Origin: Paenibacillus_Z sp042653205
Lineage (GTDB): Bacteria; Bacillota; Bacilli; Paenibacillales; Paenibacillaceae
Direction of reading: 5' to 3'
DNA: 64,000 nt
NCBI RefSeq assembly: GCF_042653205.1
Contig: NZ_JBHSHY010000001.1
Span: 558,001-622,000 of the forward strand
Positions 52,507 to 59,861 of this stretch are shown here, one piece after another; position 1 is the stretch's first letter, and every line of letters starts with the position of its first letter. A program made the translations under genes and the position numbers. The notes beneath the pieces are model-generated. The model was not told the origin of the DNA. It was given only the letters and a program-made list of their open reading frames with translations, and did no database searches.

Positions 52507-52962
52507 TTAGGTATCCGCTGCGTCCGGACCATCAACGATGTCGATGACGCCGACGGCAAGGATGGTTACGGCAGCCGCTCGACCCAGCTTCTTGGCGCCC
52601 TCCTTCATCAATTGCGTGTCGTTCTCCTTCATGCCGGTCACGACCTCTTTTCCGCTTTCGACCACGTATTCGATTCCCTGGCCGGCGCCTCTAACCGCCG
52701 TCGTGGCCGCAACGCCAAGCTCGTCGAATCCGGCTTTCGCCTGCTGCTTATCCGCCGTGATGAGTCCGGCGCTAACGTCCCACACGCCGCTCGCTGCTTG
52801 GCCTGCCAGTTCCCCCGTCTTTGCCGTCACGCGTTCCACGTCGTTCCCGATTACTTTGATGTAATCACTATGAACAAGTTCCCCGGCGACACGCACGGTA
52901 CCTCCAAGCACTCTGCCCGTGATATCGCCCGCCAGCTTTCCGAAGCCTTTCAACAATTCCAT
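52507..52962 (-). CDS. Conserved hypothetical protein, Gly/Ala-rich amphipathic
   Basis: 151 residues from the ATG at 52962, with GGAGGTGTTCTGG upstream. The sequence is rich in Gly, Ala and Val: GKLAGDITGRVLGGTVRVAG, SDYIKVIGNDVERVTAKTGE, QAASGVWDVSAGLITADKQQ and VVESGKEVVTGMKENDTQL. The repeated small-residue helices suggest a helical-bundle or membrane-associated protein. Similar proteins occur in other Firmicutes without known function. It is a single gene. Confidence 0.75.
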   Translation of the reverse strand: MELLKGFGKLAGDITGRVLGGTVRVAGELVHSDYIKVIGNDVERVTAKTGELAGQAASGVWDVSAGLITADKQQAKAGFDELGVAATTAVRGAGQGIEYVVESGKEVVTGMKENDTQLMKEGAKKLGRAAAVTILAVGVIDIVDGPDAADT

Positions 52963-53163
52963 CCAGAACACCTCCGTATCTTAATCTATTCGGTATAACG
53001 ATGATTTGCCGCACTTCGTTTCATCTAAACATCAATCTCCACCATCCGCCATACATTCATCCTATATGCTTCGATCTGAAGAGAAATCGACTGGAGGTTG
53101 AAGCCTATCTTATGGATCAGAAAACGTGACAAAACGCCGCTGGAAGCGATCCGCGAGGAATTA

Positions 53164-54231
53164 ATGAAACGGCTCAAACAGGCTCCAGCCAGCCTTGCCG
53201 CGTTAACCCCTTCGGAGACAACGCTCCTGGACAGCATCAATCGGACGACCCGGGACCTGAACCTTAACAATGTGACGCGAACACGAGCCTATCTTGCGTT
53301 TTATCTCCGTCACCCCGAGATCCATTGGGCATTCCTAGGGCATATGGTATCGCGAAACGGCGGCTGGAATATGACCGATCTCAAGGGCGAGTTTCTGACG
53401 AAGCTGCTCTCGGAGAAGGAGCGGGACGGCTTGTTCCGATTTTTGGAGCGCGGCAACTGGCTGATCTTCCAAGACGTATACCCGCAGCTTCTGCTCTATG
53501 AAGCGAGTCTGAAGAACAATCAGCCTTTGTTCTATTTGCTGCCTCGACTGCAGGTATCCGGGTTCATGGACACGATATGGAACTATTTTTGGAGAGCCCG
53601 GGATACGCATATGCTTTGCATCGGATTGGTCATCAACGAACAAAGTTGCTTGGAGAACAGGGTGATTCAACACCCCGATTATCAACAACAAGGATGGATG
53701 GCCTTCCTCTTTCACCTTCAGGATGTGCTGGCATTCAATCACATTCTGTTTCCTGCGGAGGGCAATCGTCTACAGGGGCAGACGCTCTATCGATTCCAGT
53801 CGCTCCAGGAGCGAATCTTTTTCGGCAAGAAGCTCTATGCCGTTTTGTTTCAGAATCCGGAATTTACGTCCCAAGCCTTGGAATGGGCGACACGCCACCC
53901 GCATACGGGGTCTAGGAAGGACTACTGGCCGCATTTATTCAACAGCGTGCATGAAGGCGTGCCGGGAACGACCTCCCCATTACGGTTAAAGTCGTGCCGT
54001 ATTGACGACGATGCACGACGATTTTACAGCCCCAAGCTGGAGGAGGCTTGGAAACCGATCGCCCAGCCGGATGCAGAACCGGGGGAGTGGTTTGTAGACG
54101 TACGCGCAGCGGATTACTTAGCGGACGACATCGACATGGTGGACGGAGAGATTACGAAGGACTACTGTAAAACCTTGGAGCGGCTCGAAATTGCCGCGTA
54201 TGCCAAGCAGGCGATTCACGCCCAGCCTTGA
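53164..54231 (+). CDS. DUF2515 family protein (YppC-like)
   Basis: 355 residues from the ATG at 53164, which has GAGG with 5-nt spacing. The open frame extends up to a TTG at 53098 that abuts GGAGG; the intervening codons (KRDKTPLEAIREEL) look protein-like, so the longer form is possible. Characteristic parts are NNVTRTRAYLAFYLRHPEIH, WAFLGHMVSRNGGWNMTDLK, FLERGNWLIFQDVYPQLLLY and YAVLFQNPEFTSQALEWA. These agree with the DUF2515/YppC family of Bacillales, which has no known function. It is cytoplasmic with no signal peptide, and is convergent with the Rieske operon. Confidence 0.8.
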   Translation: MKRLKQAPASLAALTPSETTLLDSINRTTRDLNLNNVTRTRAYLAFYLRHPEIHWAFLGHMVSRNGGWNMTDLKGEFLTKLLSEKERDGLFRFLERGNWLIFQDVYPQLLLYEASLKNNQPLFYLLPRLQVSGFMDTIWNYFWRARDTHMLCIGLVINEQSCLENRVIQHPDYQQQGWMAFLFHLQDVLAFNHILFPAEGNRLQGQTLYRFQSLQERIFFGKKLYAVLFQNPEFTSQALEWATRHPHTGSRKDYWPHLFNSVHEGVPGTTSPLRLKSCRIDDDARRFYSPKLEEAWKPIAQPDAEPGEWFVDVRAADYLADDIDMVDGEITKDYCKTLERLEIAAYAKQAIHAQP

Positions 54232-54253
54232 TTGGATTCGCTCCGGAGAACGC

Positions 54254-54275
54254 AAAAAAGCCGCGTTGCCGCGGC
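54254..54275 (-). terminator. Terminator of the enolase/amidohydrolase/Rieske operon
   Basis: GCCGCG/CGCGGC arms enclose TTGC, followed on the minus strand by six T (plus-strand A-run 54254-54259). The 3' end of the DUF2515 gene lies just beyond. Confidence 0.8.
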
Positions 54276-54306
54276 CAGGGTTACGCTTTGATTCAAGTTC
54301 GACGCG

Positions 54307-54705
54307 CTACACGTGCACGACGATCGTCCCGGATTCGACCGTGACGGGATACGTCTCCACTTCCGGGACGGCTTCGGCTTCCACCGTCACATCGTACGTC
54401 TTGACCAGACATTTGAGCGGGTCGAAGATCGATTTGCCGGTGGTAATGTCGAATTCCCAGCCATGCCACGGACAGCGCACGATCTCGCCGTCCCGGCCGT
54501 AGATGTATTCGCCCGGCGCCGATGGAAGGGTCATGCCGGTTACGGTACCGGCGCAGAGCGGCGCGCCTTGATGCGGGCAGCTGTTTTTCAGCGCGTAATA
54601 CGTGCCGTTTACGTTGAATACGCCGATCGCGCGTCCTTCCACTTCCATCATCCGTCTCGTTCCCGCCGGGAACTCGGCGACGGCTCCCACGACGTGTTTC
54701 CCCAT
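54307..54705 (-). CDS. Rieske-type [2Fe-2S] ferredoxin
   Basis: 132 residues from the ATG at 54705, with GGGAGGGGACGAC upstream. The cluster ligands are Cys43/His45 in SCPHQGAPL and Cys78/His81 in CPWHGWEFD. The protein is short and soluble, like NirD-type or dioxygenase-associated Rieske ferredoxins, and would carry single electrons to an oxygenase. It is the last gene of a three-gene operon (13-nt gap to the amidohydrolase). No oxygenase or reductase partner is encoded in the window. Confidence 0.93.
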   Translation of the reverse strand: MGKHVVGAVAEFPAGTRRMMEVEGRAIGVFNVNGTYYALKNSCPHQGAPLCAGTVTGMTLPSAPGEYIYGRDGEIVRCPWHGWEFDITTGKSIFDPLKCLVKTYDVTVEAEAVPEVETYPVTVESGTIVVHV

Positions 54706-54718
54706 GTCGTCCCCTCCC

Positions 54719-55801
54719 TTAACCGAGCTTGTACAGCTCGCGCGCATTGTCGGAGAAGATTCGCCGGCGCAGCGGCTCCGGCAGCTTCGGGAACGCGCGG
54801 GTCGGCGAATCGAAATCCCAGTGCGGATAGTCGCTGGAAAACATGAGGAGATGCTCCGCGTCCATCATCTCGAAGATTTGCAGCAAGTGGGCGTCATTGT
54901 CCGGCCTTTCCAGCGGCTGCGACGTGATCCGCACATAATCGCGCAAGTATTCGCTCGGTTTGCGCTTCAGCCACGGGACCTCGTACCGGAGCGCTTTATA
55001 TTCCGCGTCCAGCCGCCACATCAAAGGCGCCAGCCACGAGACGCCGCCTTCGACGAGGACGATCTTGAAGCCCGGAAACCGCTCGAATACGCCTTCCGTC
55101 AGAAAGCTGACCAGATGCGCCTGGAACCCGAGCGACAGACAAGTATGCCACTCGATGTAGTGAGTCGGGAAGCCCGGGGACGGCTGCACGTTTATCCCCA
55201 TGCCGTCGGTGCCGGGGTGAATGGCGAACGGCAGGCCGAATTTCTCGCAAGCCTCGTAGATCGGATAGAACTGCCGCTGGCCGAACGGGGCGCGGGCGCC
55301 GGAATCGGTCATGACCTGGACGAAATGCGGATGTCCCGCCCACCGCTCGATCTCGCGCGCGGCGGCTTGCGGATCCTGCGTGTTCACCGTAATCGATCCC
55401 TTGAAGACGCCGTCCGGATTATAACGGCTCAGCCACGTATCCGCGAGCCAATCGTTGTAGGCCGCCGCGATGGCGGTTCCGAAGTCGGGATCGGGATGCA
55501 GGTTGCAGAAGGCCCGCGGCATCAGAATCGCATAGCCATGTCCGTACTCATCGATCAGCTGCTTGCGGAGGAGCTCCGGATCGGAGCCCGACGGACCGCC
55601 CTGCGGCGGTCTCGCGTCCAAGCGGTCGCCGTGCACGGGATTGCCGTAGAAGCCGCGGCCGCCTCCGTTATAGCGCTCCCGCCAAGGCTGCTTCATATAA
55701 GAGCGGATTTCCTCCGCATTCCTGGGGTAAGGATGCACGTCGCAATCGACGAGGCCCGTCCGCGCTTTCGTCGGTTGGATCGTAGTTTGCTGCTGCTCCA
55801 T
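54719..55801 (-). CDS. Amidohydrolase-2 family protein (ACMSD-like decarboxylase/hydrolase)
   Basis: 360 residues; the ATG at 55801 follows GGGAGGCGAACGACAGG. The metal site is built from DCDVHPYP (Asp21, His23), FAIHPGTDGMG (His) and LMFSSDYPHWDFD (Asp). The family (Amidohydro_2, including ACMSD and resorcylate decarboxylases) decarboxylates or hydrolyses unsaturated or aromatic acids. Membership is clear; substrate is not. It lies between the enolase-superfamily gene (17-nt gap) and the Rieske gene, so all three probably act in one catabolic route for an aromatic or sugar-derived acid. Confidence 0.9.
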   Translation of the reverse strand: MEQQQTTIQPTKARTGLVDCDVHPYPRNAEEIRSYMKQPWRERYNGGGRGFYGNPVHGDRLDARPPQGGPSGSDPELLRKQLIDEYGHGYAILMPRAFCNLHPDPDFGTAIAAAYNDWLADTWLSRYNPDGVFKGSITVNTQDPQAAAREIERWAGHPHFVQVMTDSGARAPFGQRQFYPIYEACEKFGLPFAIHPGTDGMGINVQPSPGFPTHYIEWHTCLSLGFQAHLVSFLTEGVFERFPGFKIVLVEGGVSWLAPLMWRLDAEYKALRYEVPWLKRKPSEYLRDYVRITSQPLERPDNDAHLLQIFEMMDAEHLLMFSSDYPHWDFDSPTRAFPKLPEPLRRRIFSDNARELYKLG

Positions 55802-55818
55802 CCTGTCGTTCGCCTCCC

Positions 55819-56907
55819 TTACATGATTGAAACGGCTGTTGCTCTCACCTTGTTCTCGTTGACCTCGAGCCCGAGTCCGGGGCCGTCCGGCACGAACAGG
55901 TATCCGTCTTTGAATTCCAATTGATTGTGGAACAGCGCGGACAGCTTCTCGTTATGCCCGGTGAACTCCTGATGGTACATGGCATTGGAGACGGAAGCGC
56001 AGAAATGCAGACTGGCGGCCGTTCCGATGGTCGGCTGGGTGTTATGCACGACGATCGGCTTGCTCCATGCTTCGCACAAAGCGGCGATTTTCTTGGCCTC
56101 CGTAAGACCGCCGCATTTGACCAGATCCGGTTGAATGATATCCGCCTTGCCCTGCAGGATGAGATCGCGGAATTGCCAGAGCGTATATTCATGCTCTCCG
56201 GCGCTGACCGGGGTATCGAGCGCATCCGCGACCTGTGCCATGGCCAAGTAATCGTATTGCGGCGTCGGTTCCTCGAACCAAGCGAGTCCGACATGCTCTT
56301 CCAGATGGCGTCCGACCTGAATGGCTTTATGCGCCGTATAGCCATTGTTCGCGTCAAAGCCGATCTTCACCTCGTCGCCTACCGCGGCGCGGATCGCTTT
56401 CATCATCGGAATCGCCGGATCGTTCGCGACCTCCCCTCGCAACGGGCCGTAATTCATGCGCATTTTCAGGACGGTGAATCCGTTTTCAACTTGCTCGCTC
56501 ATGATGCGGACCACCTCGTCGACGGTCGCTTTCCCGTCCCAGCCGTAGCTGTAATAAATGTTCACCCGGTCCCGGAAGCGTCCCCCTTGCAGCTGATAGA
56601 CCGGTTTATTCGTCGCTTTGCCGATGATATCCCACATGGCCAGATCGATGCCCGATATCGCTTCCGACTGCGCGCCGGACGGGCCGAGCTTATATGGCGC
56701 GAGCAGCATTTTCTGCCACAGCACCTCGACGTCGAACGGGTTCCCGCCGATGACATGCGGCTTCAAGGCATGGACGGCCATAGCCTGCAGCACATGTCCG
56801 CCCATCGGCGAGCATTCCCCCCAGCCGCTGATCCCTTCGTCCGTATCCAACTTGATGAACAAACTGCCCCAAGGGAATAGAAACGTGGTCATGCCGGTAA
56901 TCTTCAC
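55819..56907 (-). CDS. Enolase-superfamily dehydratase/racemase (mandelate-racemase subgroup)
   Basis: 362 residues from a GTG at 56907 with TAGGAGG and 7-nt spacing. The N-terminal capping domain is KITGMTTFLFPWGSLFIKLD and EGISGWGECSPMG. The barrel carries the KxR-type Lys148/Arg150 (VLKMRMN), the metal ligands Asp185 (FDANNGY), Glu212 (WFEEPTP) and Glu238 (SAGEHEY), and His289 (VVHNTQPTIG). The pattern is of acid-sugar dehydratases (galactonate/gluconate type) and related racemases. It is the first gene of the operon, downstream of an AT-rich inverted repeat. The exact substrate cannot be read from sequence. Confidence 0.9.
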   Translation of the reverse strand: MKITGMTTFLFPWGSLFIKLDTDEGISGWGECSPMGGHVLQAMAVHALKPHVIGGNPFDVEVLWQKMLLAPYKLGPSGAQSEAISGIDLAMWDIIGKATNKPVYQLQGGRFRDRVNIYYSYGWDGKATVDEVVRIMSEQVENGFTVLKMRMNYGPLRGEVANDPAIPMMKAIRAAVGDEVKIGFDANNGYTAHKAIQVGRHLEEHVGLAWFEEPTPQYDYLAMAQVADALDTPVSAGEHEYTLWQFRDLILQGKADIIQPDLVKCGGLTEAKKIAALCEAWSKPIVVHNTQPTIGTAASLHFCASVSNAMYHQEFTGHNEKLSALFHNQLEFKDGYLFVPDGPGLGLEVNENKVRATAVSIM

Positions 56908-56934
56908 GAATTAGCCTCCTAGCCTAGCGAATGT

Positions 56935-56959
56935 TGAATATATTCTATATATTCTGAAT
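56935..56959. promoter_or_regulatory. AT-rich inverted repeat upstream of the enolase-superfamily operon
   Basis: GAATATA and TATATTC half-sites are separated by five bases (palindrome GAATATATTC within), about 28-52 bp before the GTG start. This is a likely operator for a GntR- or IclR-type regulator, which is not encoded nearby. The surrounding 119-bp gap holds no gene. Confidence 0.45.
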
Positions 56960-57027
56960 TTGTACGGAATCTCCTTCAAAAACCCGGAAATTCCCCCATT
57001 CGCCTCTCCAAAAGCAAAAAAATCCGC

Positions 57028-58200
57028 TTATGATGGCGGATTAAATCGATTGATGCTGAGCGATTCGATCTTCCACGGTTCCGCGGGCGTCCCCCGGACG
57101 AGCCGGAGCACCAGTCTCGCTTGCCGTACCCGGCTGCCCGCCGCGTACAGCTTCACGATCTGCGAACGTTCCGCGACGAGACTGTCATCGGCGGCATACG
57201 CGGTCTTCCCCGTCTTGCCGTCGGACGAGATCCGTTCCATTTGCGACAGTAATTGTTCGAACGTCTCGTTGTACGGATCCACGAACAGCATTCTGGCCGC
57301 CGGGATTTCCTTGAGATTGAACGTTTTGAAGAACGCGGCAGCCAGCTCGTCCTGGTTCAGGGTCCCGACGTAATCGGTAAGCTTGCCGGCCGCTTTATAG
57401 ACCATGAGCTGATGTTCCGGATCGACGCTCCGCGACTTATGCGTCGTACTGCCGAGGAAATGCACGCAAAAATGGCCGGAAAACCCGTTGTCCGGGATGC
57501 CGTCCCCGCCATGCGGCATGCCGTGCATCGAGGCGGCCAGCACAGTATCGCCGGTCCCGACGAGCACAGCCCTTCTTTTCCAGCTCCACTTGCCCCCGTA
57601 GATGTCCTTCATGATCTCGGTGTCCCCGCGCGTCAGCGGCTGGACATCCGCGTGGCTGCTGCCCGCCCGGCGCTGGACCCGGAAGGTCTTGCCGGTCTCC
57701 ACGTCCGTCAGCGCGAACGTCGACGCCATCGGTATGCGCGATTGGGCTTCGTCCCACGGGAGCAGCAGGCCGTAATACGACCCGCGCAGCTGATCGACCC
57801 GCTTCTTCAGCAGCAGCCGGTCCGTACGCCGCAGCAGAATCTTCTCGCCCTTGACGGGGTCGTACACGTAGCCGTTGCGATCCACCGCGAAGGTCTGCCT
57901 GCCCTCGCCCGTGATCAACGCCATGGAGGCATCCGTGACCGGGAGGTAGTGCGTGCGGACGCGAACGCCGCCGTTCAGCATCCGCGACACGGCGTTCGGG
58001 CTGCCCAGCGTCATGACGGCCGTTCGGGCCGCGTTCGGCGCCGCCGTTACGCGCAAGATCGCCTCGTTGCCCGGCTCGTTGCCCGACGCGTTGCCCGGCT
58101 CGTTGCCCGGCGCGGCGCTGATCCCGCTCGGTCCAAAGGCGGCTCCGAACAGAAGGACCGCCAGCAGGAGGCCTGTTCTCGTGTCACGCATAGGATCCAT
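57028..58200 (-). CDS. Secreted conserved hypothetical protein
   Basis: 390 residues; the ATG at 58200 follows AAGGAGGAGACC. A signal peptide (GLLLAVLLFGAAFGPSGISA) is followed by a short Asn/Glu/Pro/Gly repeat linker encoded by 12-bp DNA repeats (58064-58111). The globular part has GRQTFAVDRNGYVYDPVKG, VETGKTFRVQRRAGSSHADV and, in a conserved block, HGMPHGGDG...NGFSGHFCVHFLGSTTH. His and Cys residues in this block (HFCVH) loosely resemble the HxxxD/SxGC region of YkuD L,D-transpeptidases; I rate that relation as uncertain. An extracellular role in the cell wall is possible. Confidence 0.75.
   Translation of the reverse strand: MDPMRDTRTGLLLAVLLFGAAFGPSGISAAPGNEPGNASGNEPGNEAILRVTAAPNAARTAVMTLGSPNAVSRMLNGGVRVRTHYLPVTDASMALITGEGRQTFAVDRNGYVYDPVKGEKILLRRTDRLLLKKRVDQLRGSYYGLLLPWDEAQSRIPMASTFALTDVETGKTFRVQRRAGSSHADVQPLTRGDTEIMKDIYGGKWSWKRRAVLVGTGDTVLAASMHGMPHGGDGIPDNGFSGHFCVHFLGSTTHKSRSVDPEHQLMVYKAAGKLTDYVGTLNQDELAAAFFKTFNLKEIPAARMLFVDPYNETFEQLLSQMERISSDGKTGKTAYAADDSLVAERSQIVKLYAAGSRVRQARLVLRLVRGTPAEPWKIESLSINRFNPPS
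58064..58111. repeat. Four tandem 12-bp repeats inside the secreted protein gene
   Basis: Units TCGTTGCCCGGC, TCGTTGCCCGAC, GCGTTGCCCGGC and TCGTTGCCCGGC follow one another exactly. On the minus strand they encode the NEPG/NASG linker after the signal peptide. Slippage could change the copy number. Confidence 0.9.
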
Positions 58201-58382
58201 GGTCTCCTCCTTGATCGGGAGCTAGATTCGACGGTCAAGCTCCTCTTGTCTTAAGTTATCCTTCACAGGATTTGCCTAATGCGGATGCCTTATCCTAAGG
58301 ACCGTCGATCTTCGGCCGCGCCGGCGGAATTCCGCCGCGGCAGCGCCGCGAGCTTCGGTAAGCCCGCTGCTTTCTGCCCAGC

Positions 58383-58898
58383 TTAAAACGTGACGTAAGC
58401 CTGCGCGTGCCCGAATAGCCCTTCGCGATCCACGAGGTCCCTTCGTTCGCGGCCGTCCGTTACTCGCCCTGCGGCCTGGTCGAGGATATCGGCTAACGCG
58501 GATTCGATCAACGCGGCCCGATCGGCGCCCCATGTTTCCGACTTCAGCTGCGGGAAGCGGAGGCTTTCCAGGACGTTCATGCCTTTCAAGCGCTGAAACG
58601 GCGCAGCCCACATGACCAAATCGCCCTTCAGGCCGGAACGCGGCACCGCAAATTCCCGACAACCGACGATTCCCGCATTCGTGGAGAGCGCGATAAGCCC
58701 GCGGATATCCGACTCCCGTTCGAAGGGCTGGTCATCGAACAGAAAGCATTCGATTCGGGTAACCCTGCACTGACGCAAATATTCCAGCCCGCGCGCCGAT
58801 TCCTTCAGTCGCGGCAATTCAGCATAGAGCGCACGCGCTCGCGGGTCGTCTTCAACTGTCTCCTTATTTGTAACGCGGTCGGGAACGATGATCGGCAT
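58383..58898 (-). CDS. Unrecognised protein under SAM riboswitch control
   Basis: 171 residues from the ATG at 58898, with AGGAGGGGCAGAAGAC upstream. It starts 44 nt after the terminator of an S-box leader, so its expression should fall when S-adenosylmethionine is high. There is no signal peptide or membrane span. A block RVTRIECFLFDDQPFERESD, RGLIALSTNAGIVGCREFAV resembles in outline the capping domain of enolase-superfamily enzymes, but no barrel follows, and I cannot assign a family. The C-terminal half is helical (ADRAALIESALADILDQAAG). Regulation points to methionine, cysteine or SAM metabolism or to transport of a sulfur compound. Confidence 0.72.
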   Translation of the reverse strand: MPIIVPDRVTNKETVEDDPRARALYAELPRLKESARGLEYLRQCRVTRIECFLFDDQPFERESDIRGLIALSTNAGIVGCREFAVPRSGLKGDLVMWAAPFQRLKGMNVLESLRFPQLKSETWGADRAALIESALADILDQAAGRVTDGRERRDLVDREGLFGHAQAYVTF

Positions 58899-58942
58899 GT
58901 CTTCTGCCCCTCCTATGACATGGTTGATGAAGTGATAACAAC

Positions 58943-58979
58943 AAAAAATGACCTTCTCCGGAGTAAGAGAAAGGTCATT
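58943..58979 (-). terminator. Regulated terminator of the SAM riboswitch
   Basis: On the minus strand AATGACCTT and AAGGTCATT arms (with an inner CTC/GAG extension) are followed by six T (plus-strand A-run 58943-58948). The upstream side of this hairpin contains CTCTTA, complementary to TAAGAG at the end of the aptamer P1 stem, so aptamer folding and antitermination are mutually exclusive. Confidence 0.85.
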
Positions 58980-59003
58980 AACAGGCAAAGTCAGATCCTC
59001 GCT

Positions 59004-59128
59004 CTTATCTCTCGGAATCGCCTTACACAGCGTTTCCGCAAGAATTAGCACCGTGCATACCTTTAAATCCAAAGGTATGTCGGTTGCCGGGCTTCATCGG
59101 GCTAGTCCCTCCGCCTGCTCTTGATAAG
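59004..59128 (-). ncRNA. SAM-I (S-box) riboswitch
   Basis: Read on the minus strand, the element starts with P1 CTTATCAAGAG (plus 59118-59128), then GGAGGGACTAGCCCGATGAA with the kink-turn and CCCGGCAACC core, a P3 hairpin with the arm CATACC...GGTATG, the conserved GGTGCTAATTC segment, a P4 hairpin and the closing P1 strand GAGAGATAAG (plus 59004-59013). Order and spacing match the S-box class. SAM binding stabilises P1 and frees the downstream terminator, switching the gene at 58383-58898 off. Confidence 0.95.
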
Positions 59129-59861
59129 AAAGTTCACCGTATTCAATTAGTTACAATAATACTATAAAGCACCTTGATGTCAAGTCCTTTTAAGTCGGAT
59201 CGAGAAGAGACGGCGGGCATGAAGGGAAAGGCCGGTTGACGAGGCCGGGCTCGAACGGCGTGCGTGCTCCCAAGCCGCGCCGGTCTAACGGGTTTCGCGC
59301 GCCAGCCTGCGTTCCAACTGCCTGATGAACGCCGCCCGCCGAAAAAAAAGGGACCCGCAGCAACGGGCTGCGGGCCTAAGGATTATATTCTAAAGGGGGT
59401 CGAGTTTCAGTATAGCTTCTTCACCTTAAGACAAGCTAAAGATCGGATGTCATTCTCATTACAATTCGCTTACAACTCATCGCAGGATGCGCCATTGATT
59501 TGCACGATTCGGCCGAAGAAACCGGAGCGGCACGCGCCAATATCCACCCTTCGCGCGATATGAAGAGACAATAATCGCCGCATACGCGCGACGCGCCGGC
59601 GCAGCAGCCTGTGCCCGCTTTTATTTCCGCACGATCGCGTTGATCGAACAAGCTGCCGTTCCTCGCGGCAGCTTGTTTTCATATTGGCGTTTAAGTTGGC
59701 GGTCAGGCACATGTTAGGATTTTCCATGTTTAAACGGCTCGTCAAGCGGTTAAGTCTGAAAGATCGTCTCCCCCTCCCCTTGCCATAAACCAATTTCCAT
59801 TCGTCGCTTGGATGAAATAGAGAACATTGGAAATAGTATGTCGAAAAGGATGGATACCTGC
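59129..59861. other. Long intergenic region between S-box leader and opuC operon
   Basis: No gene is supported in this roughly 730-bp stretch. It has two terminator-like hairpins: CCCGCAGC/GCTGCGGG at 59354-59374, with a T-run on the minus strand (plus A-run 59342-59349), and ACAAGCTGCCG with its complement at 59648-59676, followed by TTTT on the plus strand. Because no gene precedes either hairpin, a small untranslated RNA on one of the strands cannot be excluded. No clear promoter for the opuC operon was found by eye. Confidence 0.5.

Noticed and set aside
54602..55924. 440-codon plus-strand open frame opposite the amidohydrolase gene
   Set aside because: It is antisense to a gene with intact metal-site motifs; the composition is typical of a shadow frame.
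59264..59563. 99-codon plus-strand open frame downstream of the S-box leader
   Set aside because: It spans a terminator-like hairpin, lacks a ribosome site and has no protein-like composition.
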